Source: Chloroflexota bacterium (GTDB lineage: Bacteria; Chloroflexota; Anaerolineae; 4572-78; J111). Taken from it: DNA of 5,573 nucleotides. The stretch is from assembly GCA_003694775.1 (NCBI GenBank), contig RFJV01000618.1:1-5573 (forward strand), given 5' to 3'. Positions 1 through 4,677 of the stretch are shown here, piece by piece. The notes under the pieces were generated by a model. It was not told the origin of the DNA, did not search any database, and saw only the letters and a program-made list of their open reading frames with translations. A program made the position numbers and the translations under genes. Position 1 is the first letter of the stretch, and every line of letters starts with the position of its first letter.

Positions 1-416
1 CCGGTGGAGAGGGTCTGCTCTGCGGCCCCGGCACGGGTTTGGGCCTCCGCCTGCTGGCGGGCGGCGGCCTCTTTGACGCGGGCCAGCTTTTCCTCCAGCG
101 CGGCCAGTTTGGCCTCCAGGTTAATGGCCTGGGTCGACTCTTCCCGCAACCGCTGTTCCAGCTCTGCGGCCCGGCGCTCATGCTGGCGCGCCGACTGCCG
201 GTCGCCCTGACGGGCGGCTGTTTCGGCCTGGGCACGCTCGGCTTTCAGCCGGTCGGCCAGCTTCTGCTCCTGGGCACGGACATCGGCCACGGCCCGGCGA
301 ATTTGAGCCAGCAGTTTTTCCTCTTCGGCGTCCAAAATGCTCTGCCGCCGGCGGCGCGGCAGTTTACTGCGTGCCGTGGCGCTGAGCAGTAGCTCCAATT
401 TCCGCATCAAGTCCAT
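1..416 (-). CDS. PspA/IM30-like coiled-coil protein, N-terminal part (cut by window edge)
   Basis: This open frame starts at ATG 416-414 and runs off the left edge after 138 residues without a stop. The translation begins MDLMRKLELLLSATARSKLP, followed by an Arg run, and is then almost entirely charged Ala/Glu/Arg/Gln/Leu helix from about residue 26 to 130, as expected for a long coiled coil. The segment around residues 67-87 (AARQGDRQSARQHERRAAEL) resembles the stretch in PspA/IM30/Vipp1 proteins where a Gly-Arg-Asp-like turn interrupts two long helices, and the preceding helix also fits the family. PspA/Vipp1 proteins assemble on the inner membrane face and protect membrane integrity under stress. 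The usual N-terminal amphipathic membrane-binding helix is short or diverged here. The start is supported by GGGGGAG six bases upstream and a good promoter. A generic coiled-coil protein remains possible because low-complexity helices give weak homology. Confidence 0.62.
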   Translation of the reverse strand, partial: MDLMRKLELLLSATARSKLPRRRRQSILDAEEEKLLAQIRRAVADVRAQEQKLADRLKAERAQAETAARQGDRQSARQHERRAAELEQRLREESTQAINLEAKLAALEEKLARVKEAAARQQAEAQTRAGAAEQTLST

Positions 417-422
417 CGTTTT

Positions 423-429
423 CTCCCCC
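423..429 (-). promoter_or_regulatory. Ribosome binding site of the PspA-like gene
   Basis: On the minus strand GGGGGAG lies six bases before ATG 416-414. It is the best Shine-Dalgarno match near this start and fixes the start codon over ATG codon 4 of the same frame. Confidence 0.6.
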
Positions 430-447
430 ACAGCTTCCGATAACGGC

Positions 448-476
448 ATTATAACACGGACAGGCGGCAAATTCAA
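448..476 (-). promoter_or_regulatory. Predicted sigma-70-type promoter with extended -10
   Basis: Minus strand: a perfect -10 TATAAT (453-448) is preceded by TG one base upstream (TGTTATAAT, an extended -10). A -35 TTGAAT (476-471, four of six consensus bases) sits at the ideal 17-bp spacing. Transcription would start near 441, giving a leader of about 25 nt before the PspA-like ATG. This is the best promoter match in the window. Confidence 0.65.
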
Positions 477-484
477 TCACGAAA

Positions 485-539
485 GCCCGAAAGGGGTTTG
501 TCCAGAATTCCTAAAATTCTGGACAAACCCGCCCGAAAG
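485..539. repeat. 37-bp perfect palindrome bracketed by 9-bp direct repeats
   Basis: Positions 494-509 (GGGTTTGTCCAGAATT) and 515-530 are exact reverse complements, giving a 16-bp perfect stem around the 5-nt loop CCTAA. Immediately outside, with no gap, GCCCGAAAG occurs at 485-493 and again at 531-539. A palindrome between short identical direct repeats is the layout of a small non-autonomous insertion with a target-site duplication. It has no T-tract on either strand, so it is not a standard terminator. It sits between the divergent promoters, just upstream of the minus-strand promoter. Confidence 0.75.
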
Positions 540-540
540 T

Positions 541-636
541 ACGAATAGACGGTATCACAGAGGTTCTATTCGTCTATCCGTCGTATCGGCTCAGCCGTCT
601 GCGAATTTTTCACGAATTCGCTCCCCGTCACGGGGA
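541..636. repeat. Cluster of small hairpins in the divergent intergenic region
   Basis: Inverted repeats follow one another: ACGAATAG (541-548) with CTATTCGT (566-573), CGGC (587-590) with GCCG (594-597), GCGAATT (601-607) with AATTCGC (615-621), and TCCCCG (622-627) with CGGGGA (631-636). Each is short and could arise by chance, but their density together with the flanking longer hairpins suggests repeat-derived or structured DNA. I see no gene here: the plus-strand open frame at 337-744 crosses the antisense of the PspA-like gene and these repeats, and has no recognisable content. Confidence 0.4.
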
Positions 637-647
637 TGGCTGGCGAA

Positions 648-680
648 CGTAAAGCGTAATTTCCGTCCTTACGTTTTACG
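648..680. repeat. Interspersed hairpin repeat, copy 1 (TTTCCGTCC loop)
   Basis: CGTAAAGCGTAA (648-659) pairs with TTACGTTTTACG (669-680) over 12 positions, with one G-T wobble, around the loop TTTCCGTCC. A second copy with nearly the same loop and a different but still paired stem centre lies at 4029-4062. The flank GGTTACGTTA (683-692) also recurs in copy 2 (4056-4065). In copy 1 a competing arm, TTACGTTACGCC, can pair with GGCGAACGTAA (643-653) with one bulge. Confidence 0.65.
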
Positions 681-760
681 AGGTTACGTTACGCCTGCGT
701 GCCGGGGAAAAGGCCAATTTCAGAAACAGTTCACCCAAACCTGAACAGTTACGATGAATT

Positions 761-788
761 CTGAAAATCCGCCATTTTATGATACAAT
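761..788 (+). promoter_or_regulatory. Predicted promoter of ftsK-pdxT
   Basis: A -10 TACAAT (783-788, five of six consensus bases) is preceded at 16-bp spacing by CTGAAA (761-766, four of six). Transcription would start near 795, leaving a leader of roughly 25 nt before ATG 819. The -35 is weak, so the assignment rests mainly on the -10 and its distance from the gene. Confidence 0.45.
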
Positions 789-818
789 AGTACCAAACAT
801 TTGTGCTGAAACAAGGCT

Positions 819-3131
819 ATGGCCAAAAAGACCTCACGCCGTCGACAAAAAAACAAATCGAGACGCCAGCAGGTTCCGGAAGGTCCGGTCATCCGTCCGG
901 AAGTGATGGGGACTTTTCTGCTGATTGCCGCGCTCATCACTCTGCTGAGTCTGTTTACGCCCAACCAGAGCCTTATCATTGCCACCTGGCTGGAGTTTCT
1001 GAACCTGCTGGTCGGCTGGGGACGGTTTGTCATCTGGCTTCCCCTGTTTCTGCTGGCAATCTGGTTCTTCAGGGGCGCCAAAAGCGATGATGAAGAGGAG
1101 CAGTGGGAAAAGCCGGTAGGCACGTTTATCTTCCTGGGGCTACTGCTGATTGTATTCCACCTCATTTCTCCTGGCGATAGCCTGGTAGAACCGGGCGGGG
1201 GCGGTATGATTGGCTGGGCCTTGGGCGAACTGCTGAGAGCCGCGCTGGGCACTGCCGGCACCGTGGTGGTGGTTGTGGCTCTTCTGCCGCTGGTCGTCAT
1301 TCTGGTCAGCGGGCTGTCGCTGGGAGATGTGTTTGTCTTTCTGCAGGACCAGTACTACCGCTACCAGGACTGGCGGCATTTTCGCCAGTTGACCATCAAC
1401 CAGCCCGCCGCGCCGCCACCGCCGCCACCAGAACCCAAACCGAACCTGCTCCAGCGGCTCCTGCCCGGCAGAAGTGAGCGGGGCGATGATGCCGGCGATA
1501 TTCCCATCACCGTGGTGGGAAATGCCCAAACCCGCCCGGCGGTTTCACCGCCCAAAGCACTGGCTCCCGCCGAAACTCCGGCATCGGCGCTGGTCATCAG
1601 CCCGGAAACGGGCGAGCGCCGCTGGCGACTGCCGCCCATCGACCAGATATTTGAAGAGGGCGTGGAGCGGGAAATCAGCGAGGCTGAAATCCGCCGCCGG
1701 GTGAAGATAATCGAAGAAACCCTGCTGGGCTTTGGGGTGGAGGTCAAAGTGCGGGAAATCAACCAGGGACCGGCGGTCACCCAGTTCAGCCTGGAGCCGG
1801 GCTATATGGCAACGAAAGACGCCAAAGGCAACCCGCGCAAGGTGCGGGTCTCCCGAATTGTAAACCTGGCAAACGACCTGGCCCTGGCCCTGTCGGCTTC
1901 GCCCATCCGCATTGAGGCTCCCATCCCCGGACGGCCCTACGTGGGCATCGAAGTGCCCAACTCTACCACCAACCTGGTGACCCTGCGCAGTTTGATGGAG
2001 TCGGAGCAGTTTATGCGGGCCAAAGGGCCGCTCAAGCTGGCTCTGGGACAGGACGTATCGGGCCGGCCGGTCATCGCCGACCTGACGTCGATGCCCCACC
2101 TGCTCATCGCCGGGGCTACCGGCTCCGGCAAGAGTGTGTGCATCAATGCGATTGTGGCCTGTCTCATCAGCACGCACACGCCAGACAGCCTGCGCCTGCT
2201 GATGATTGACCCCAAAATGGTGGAGCTGGTTTCCTACAACGGCATTCCGCACCTGCTGGCTCCGGTGGTCACGGACCTGGAGCGGGTGGTCGGTGTGCTG
2301 AGCTGGGCGACCCGCGAAATGGAGCGTCGCTACAAGCTGTTTGCCAAGGAGCGCGCCCGCAACATCATCGGCTACAACGACAAGATGGCCCGCGAGGAAA
2401 AGGAACAGCTCCCCTACATCGTGCTGATTATCGACGAGCTGGCCGACCTGATGATGATGGCCCCAGACGATGTGGAGCGGGCCATTGCCCGGCTGGCCCA
2501 GATGGCCCGCGCCACCGGCATCCACCTGATAATTGCCACCCAGCGACCATCGGTCAACGTGGTGACCGGCTTGATTAAGGCCAACTTCCCGGCCCGCATT
2601 GCCTTTGCCGTGACCAGCCAGGTAGACTCGCGGGTTATTCTGGACACGCCCGGCGCGGAACGTCTGCTGGGTAAGGGGGACATGCTCTATATGGCCCCGG
2701 ATTCGGCCAAGCTCCAGCGTCTGCAGGGCGCGTTTGTGTCGGACACCGAACTGAACCGGCTGGTGCGCTTCTGGAAGGGACTGACCGGTGATGTGGAAAC
2801 CCGCCCGGCGCGCAAGCCGGTTGAAGTGCCGGCCAATATGGTGCAGAAGCCGCTGTGGGAAGAATACCGCCAGATAGAGCAGGCCATCGCCGAATCCCAG
2901 CAGGACGACATGCTGGAAAAGGCTATCGAGGTTGTTCGCAAGGAAGGGCGGGCCTCGGTGTCTTTGCTCCAGCGGCGACTGCGCATTGGGTACGCACGTG
3001 CCGCCCGCTTAATTGACGAAATGGAAGAACAGGGTATCATTGGGCCTGATGAAGGTGGCGGCAGGGCACGCGCTGTGCTTGTCACCCAAGAAGAAGATAA
3101 CGCAGAGCCTGCAGAAGAAGAGGGAACATAA
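819..3131 (+). CDS. ftsK: DNA translocase FtsK/SpoIIIE
   Basis: FtsK is a membrane-anchored, ATP-driven hexameric DNA pump at the division septum; it moves chromosome ends into the daughter cells and in many bacteria activates XerCD recombination at dif. This copy is complete at 770 aa, the size of the shorter SpoIIIE-like forms. A basic start (MAKKTSRRRQKNKSRR) precedes about four membrane segments near residues 30-47, 67-85, 101-117 and 145-167. A Pro-rich linker (197-210, then Pro/Ala-rich to about 260) leads to the alpha domain (about 270-370) and the RecA-like motor: Walker A GATGSGKS (432-439), Walker B IVLIIDE (534-540) and the family motif ATQRPSVNVVTG (573-584). The winged-helix gamma domain that reads DNA polarity signals spans about 696-756 (ASVSLLQRRLRIGYARAARL), followed by a short acidic tail. 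The start is ATG 819, with only a weak AAGG two bases before it. pdxT follows at once. Identity is secure; XerCD involvement is inferred from the family. Confidence 0.97.
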   Translation: MAKKTSRRRQKNKSRRQQVPEGPVIRPEVMGTFLLIAALITLLSLFTPNQSLIIATWLEFLNLLVGWGRFVIWLPLFLLAIWFFRGAKSDDEEEQWEKPVGTFIFLGLLLIVFHLISPGDSLVEPGGGGMIGWALGELLRAALGTAGTVVVVVALLPLVVILVSGLSLGDVFVFLQDQYYRYQDWRHFRQLTINQPAAPPPPPPEPKPNLLQRLLPGRSERGDDAGDIPITVVGNAQTRPAVSPPKALAPAETPASALVISPETGERRWRLPPIDQIFEEGVEREISEAEIRRRVKIIEETLLGFGVEVKVREINQGPAVTQFSLEPGYMATKDAKGNPRKVRVSRIVNLANDLALALSASPIRIEAPIPGRPYVGIEVPNSTTNLVTLRSLMESEQFMRAKGPLKLALGQDVSGRPVIADLTSMPHLLIAGATGSGKSVCINAIVACLISTHTPDSLRLLMIDPKMVELVSYNGIPHLLAPVVTDLERVVGVLSWATREMERRYKLFAKERARNIIGYNDKMAREEKEQLPYIVLIIDELADLMMMAPDDVERAIARLAQMARATGIHLIIATQRPSVNVVTGLIKANFPARIAFAVTSQVDSRVILDTPGAERLLGKGDMLYMAPDSAKLQRLQGAFVSDTELNRLVRFWKGLTGDVETRPARKPVEVPANMVQKPLWEEYRQIEQAIAESQQDDMLEKAIEVVRKEGRASVSLLQRRLRIGYARAARLIDEMEEQGIIGPDEGGGRARAVLVTQEEDNAEPAEEEGT
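3120..3124 (+). promoter_or_regulatory. Ribosome binding site of pdxT inside the ftsK end
   Basis: GAGGG lies in the last codons of ftsK, 10 bases before ATG 3135 and 7 bases before GTG 3132. Both codons are in frame and give proteins differing by one residue, so the site does not decide between them. Its position inside ftsK supports coupled translation. Confidence 0.55.
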
Positions 3132-3134
3132 GTG

Positions 3135-3809
3135 ATGGTCATTCCCGCACCAAACCTGGTGCTTCCCAAAGACACACCCGCTCCCGGCAAGGCCGATTAT
3201 GCCGGCCTGAAAATCGGTATTCTGGCCCTGCAGGGAGCATTTCTGGAGCATGCCAACATGCTTCGCCGGCTTGGGGCCGCGCCCGCGGAGGTGCGTCTCC
3301 CCGGCGACCTGGACAGTCTGGACGGGCTGATTATCCCCGGCGGCGAAAGCACCACCATTGGCAAGCTGGCCGAAGAATTCGGACTGCTGGAGCCGATGCG
3401 GCAGTTTATCTCCGCCGGAAAATCGGTTTGGGGGACCTGCGCCGGCCTGATTTTCCTGGCCAGAGACATCGGCGCTACCGGCAGTGGAGGGCACGTGACC
3501 CCGCCGCGCCTGCCGGTCATCGACATCACCGTCAACCGGAACGCCTTTGGCCGCCAGGTAGACAGCTTTGAAGCCGATATTTACCCCGCCTTTGCCCCCG
3601 ACGGCCCGCCGTTCCGGGCTGTGTTCATCCGTGCCCCGCGTATCCAGTCGGTAGGGGAAGGGGTACAGGTGCTGGCCCGGCTGGAAGATGGGACAATTGT
3701 CGCCGCCCGGCAGGGCCAGATAATGGTGACGGCCTTCCACCCGGAACTGACCGACGACCCGCGGTTTCACGAGTATTTCCTGTCGCTGGTCAAACACTTT
3801 AACCGATGA
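3135..3809 (+). CDS. pdxT: Pyridoxal 5'-phosphate synthase glutaminase subunit PdxT
   Basis: PdxT hydrolyses glutamine and channels the ammonia to PdxS, which builds pyridoxal 5'-phosphate (active vitamin B6) from ribose 5-phosphate and glyceraldehyde 3-phosphate. Numbered from ATG 3135 the protein has 224 residues. The family start KIGILALQGAF is at 26-36, PGGEST at 68-73, the catalytic cysteine is Cys102 in GTCAGLI, RNAFGRQVDSFEAD follows, and the His202/Glu204 pair lies in AFHPELTDD, completing a class-I glutamine amidotransferase triad. Usual length is about 190-200 aa; the excess is a Pro-rich N-terminal extension of about 25 residues. No in-frame ATG exists nearer the conserved start, so the extension is either real or initiation uses an atypical codon (GTG 3159 is possible but lacks a ribosome site). 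GTG 3132 is an alternative start. The gene begins three bases after the ftsK stop. pdxS is not in the window. The stop codon lies inside a palindromic repeat. Confidence 0.94.
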   Translation: MVIPAPNLVLPKDTPAPGKADYAGLKIGILALQGAFLEHANMLRRLGAAPAEVRLPGDLDSLDGLIIPGGESTTIGKLAEEFGLLEPMRQFISAGKSVWGTCAGLIFLARDIGATGSGGHVTPPRLPVIDITVNRNAFGRQVDSFEADIYPAFAPDGPPFRAVFIRAPRIQSVGEGVQVLARLEDGTIVAARQGQIMVTAFHPELTDDPRFHEYFLSLVKHFNR

Positions 3810-3927
3810 TTGAAATCATCGGCTGGTACAAAAAGTGCGTTAAAACGCACTCAAAACGGCTGACTTTAACCAAATTTAACCCGTTTTTAACGGGTTTCCT
3901 GTAACAGCGAGGCATTTCAATGCCTCG
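3803..3927. repeat. Mirrored pair of two-hairpin repeat modules
   Basis: The left module reads hairpin A (3803-3822, CCGATGATTGAAATCATCGG), an 11-nt linker CTGGTACAAAA, then hairpin B (3834-3851, AGTGCGTTAAAACGCACT). Read on the minus strand, the right module has the same plan: hairpin A' (3927-3908, CGAGGCATTGAAATGCCTCG), an 11-nt linker CTGTTACAGGA, then hairpin B' (3896-3878, AACCCGTTAAAAACGGGTT). The cores ATTGAAAT and CGTTAAAA and the linker CTGxTACA are conserved. Five of the six outer pairs in A and three pairs in B differ between modules, and every change keeps the pairing. A 26-nt spacer separates the halves. The element begins inside the last codons of pdxT and supplies its TGA. It may act as a transcript end, but no hairpin is followed by a proper T-run. 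Confidence 0.75.
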
Positions 3928-3940
3928 TTGGGTTAAATTT
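3872..3940. repeat. Long-range inverted repeat competing with hairpin B'
   Basis: AAATTTAACCC (3872-3882) is the exact reverse complement of GGGTTAAATTT (3930-3940), 11 bp. It encloses the hairpin at 3908-3927 and shares bases 3878-3882 with hairpin B', so the two folds are mutually exclusive. Just after it, TTTTGAAT is repeated at 3938-3945 and 3952-3959 in an AT-rich stretch. Confidence 0.5.
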
Positions 3941-4028
3941 TGAATGTTGAGTTTTGAATTTTGGTAACTATTCAGGACAAGAGAAAAATCCGGTAAAACG
4001 TCATCAATTCCGACCATCTTACGTAAAT

Positions 4029-4062
4029 CGTAATCCGTAATTTTCCGTCCTTACGGGTTACG
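4029..4062. repeat. Interspersed hairpin repeat, copy 2 (TTTTCCGTCC loop)
   Basis: CGTAATCCGTAA (4029-4040) pairs with TTACGGGTTACG (4051-4062) over 12 positions, with one T-G wobble, around the loop TTTTCCGTCC. It corresponds to the hairpin at 648-680: outer stem and loop are nearly identical, while the two central stem positions differ (AG with TT in copy 1, TC with GG here) and remain pairable. Confidence 0.65.
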
Positions 4063-4090
4063 TTATATGTCTGATTGTCGAAAAAATGAC

Positions 4091-4152
4091 TGGGGACGCA
4101 GTCGTCTCGACTGCATCGTGTTGGGGACGCAGTCGTCTCGACTGCATCGTGT
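4091..4152. repeat. 31-bp unit in exact tandem duplicate, each with a 7-bp hairpin
   Basis: The unit begins TGGGGACGCAGTCGTCTCGA and ends CTGCATCGTGT; 4091-4121 and 4122-4152 are identical. Each copy contains GCAGTCG-TCT-CGACTGC, a 7-bp stem with a 3-nt loop (4098-4114 in the first copy). With no spacer between the copies this is a tandem duplication, not a CRISPR array. Confidence 0.85.
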
Positions 4153-4201
4153 TCTATTCGTGGATGGCTGAACAGTTACCGTCAATTTTGATTTGAGCGA
4201 G

Positions 4202-4225
4202 GTCGCAGGTTTGCAAACCGGCAAC
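4202..4225. repeat. Imperfect 24-bp palindrome at the NUDIX gene start
   Basis: GTCGCAGGTTTG (4202-4213) and CAAACCGGCAAC (4214-4225) pair at 10 of 12 positions, with a perfect 12-bp palindrome GGTTTGCAAACC in the centre (4208-4219). It overlaps the possible TTG start codons of the next gene, so either it encodes the first residues of that protein or the true start differs from both. Confidence 0.5.
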
Positions 4226-4651
4226 AAACCAGGAAACGGGAAAAAACCGTATGCTGTTCGGGCTGTACTGGTCAAGGGACAGCAGATTCTGCTTATTCAC
4301 CATGCTGGACGGCGACGCCGCCCGCCCCGAAAATGCTGGACCTTCCCCGGTGGCCGGCTGGACCCGGACGAAACCGACCCGGTCACGGCCCTGCGCCGGG
4401 AAATGCACGAAGAACTATCGCTGGAAATCGAAGTCCTGGGCCAGATTGGCCGCTACTACAGCCGGTTAGGTTCGGACTACGTTATCTACGCCGCCCGGCC
4501 GCTTGGCCCCATCGGACCGGTCAACCGGGACGAAGTGCGAGACCTGGTCTGGCTGACCCCCGCCGAGGTATACGAGTGGCACTGCCAGGAAAAGCTCCAG
4601 TTTGGCTTTGAAATGGATGCGGTGCTGGCCTACCTGCGGAACTTCACCTGA
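4211..4651 (+). CDS. NUDIX hydrolase
   Basis: NUDIX enzymes cleave nucleoside diphosphates linked to another group, for example oxidised dNTPs, NADH, ADP-ribose or diadenosine polyphosphates; the substrate here cannot be read from sequence. From TTG 4211 the protein has 146 residues. The fold begins PYAVRAVLVKGQQILLIHH (13-31), then a basic patch RRRRPPRK, then WTFPGGRLDPDE (43-54), and the metal-binding helix RREMHEEL (62-69) with Glu64, Glu67 and Glu68. Against the consensus GX5EX7REUXEEXGU there is one extra residue between Glu54 and Arg63-Glu64, and Ser70 replaces the usual Gly. No in-frame ATG lies before the NUDIX box. TTG 4211 is chosen because GAGG sits eight bases upstream; TTG 4193 has no such site and adds six residues. 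No convincing promoter was found. It converges on mutM, with stops 11 bases apart. Family assignment is firm, the start is uncertain. Confidence 0.87.
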   Translation: MQTGNKPGNGKKPYAVRAVLVKGQQILLIHHAGRRRRPPRKCWTFPGGRLDPDETDPVTALRREMHEELSLEIEVLGQIGRYYSRLGSDYVIYAARPLGPIGPVNRDEVRDLVWLTPAEVYEWHCQEKLQFGFEMDAVLAYLRNFT

Positions 4652-4653
4652 CC

Positions 4654-4677
4654 GTCTGCCGGTTATCGCTGGCAGAC
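4654..4677. terminator. Possible hairpin between convergent NUDIX and mutM genes
   Basis: GTCTGCC (4654-4660) and GGCAGAC (4671-4677) form a 7-bp stem around a 10-nt loop containing the mutM stop codon. It is the only symmetric structure between the two convergent stops. No T-run follows on either strand, so a terminator role is a guess from position. Confidence 0.25.

Noticed and set aside
436..460. Possible dif site near ftsK
   Set aside because: The ATTATAAC stretch resembles half of a dif core only loosely and is better explained as a perfect extended -10 promoter for the minus-strand gene.
337..744. 135-codon plus-strand open frame across the divergent intergenic region
   Set aside because: It begins antisense to the PspA-like gene and runs through palindromic repeats; nothing in it looks like protein.
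749..1300. 183-codon minus-strand open frame over the ftsK start
   Set aside because: The translation is low-complexity Ser/Thr/Arg and mirrors the FtsK membrane segments; it would also cross the ftsK promoter.
1545..2525. 326-codon open frame on the minus strand inside ftsK
   Set aside because: It lies wholly antisense to a strongly conserved ftsK motor domain, has no recognisable motif or ribosome site, and long antisense frames are common in GC-rich genes.
3803..3927. Standard intrinsic terminator after pdxT
   Set aside because: None of the hairpins is followed by a run of T on the plus strand; the mirrored repeat reading explains more of the sequence.
4091..4152. CRISPR array
   Set aside because: Two identical 31-bp units follow each other with no spacer between them, and no cas genes are present.
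3810..4192. Small RNA gene or riboswitch in the pdxT-NUDIX gap
   Set aside because: No known riboswitch core, tRNA or other RNA signature was recognised; the structure is accounted for by repeats.
4063..4408. Minus-strand open frames of 70 and 84 codons opposite the NUDIX start
   Set aside because: They translate the repeat sequences and the antisense of the NUDIX gene, with no supporting ribosome site or homology.
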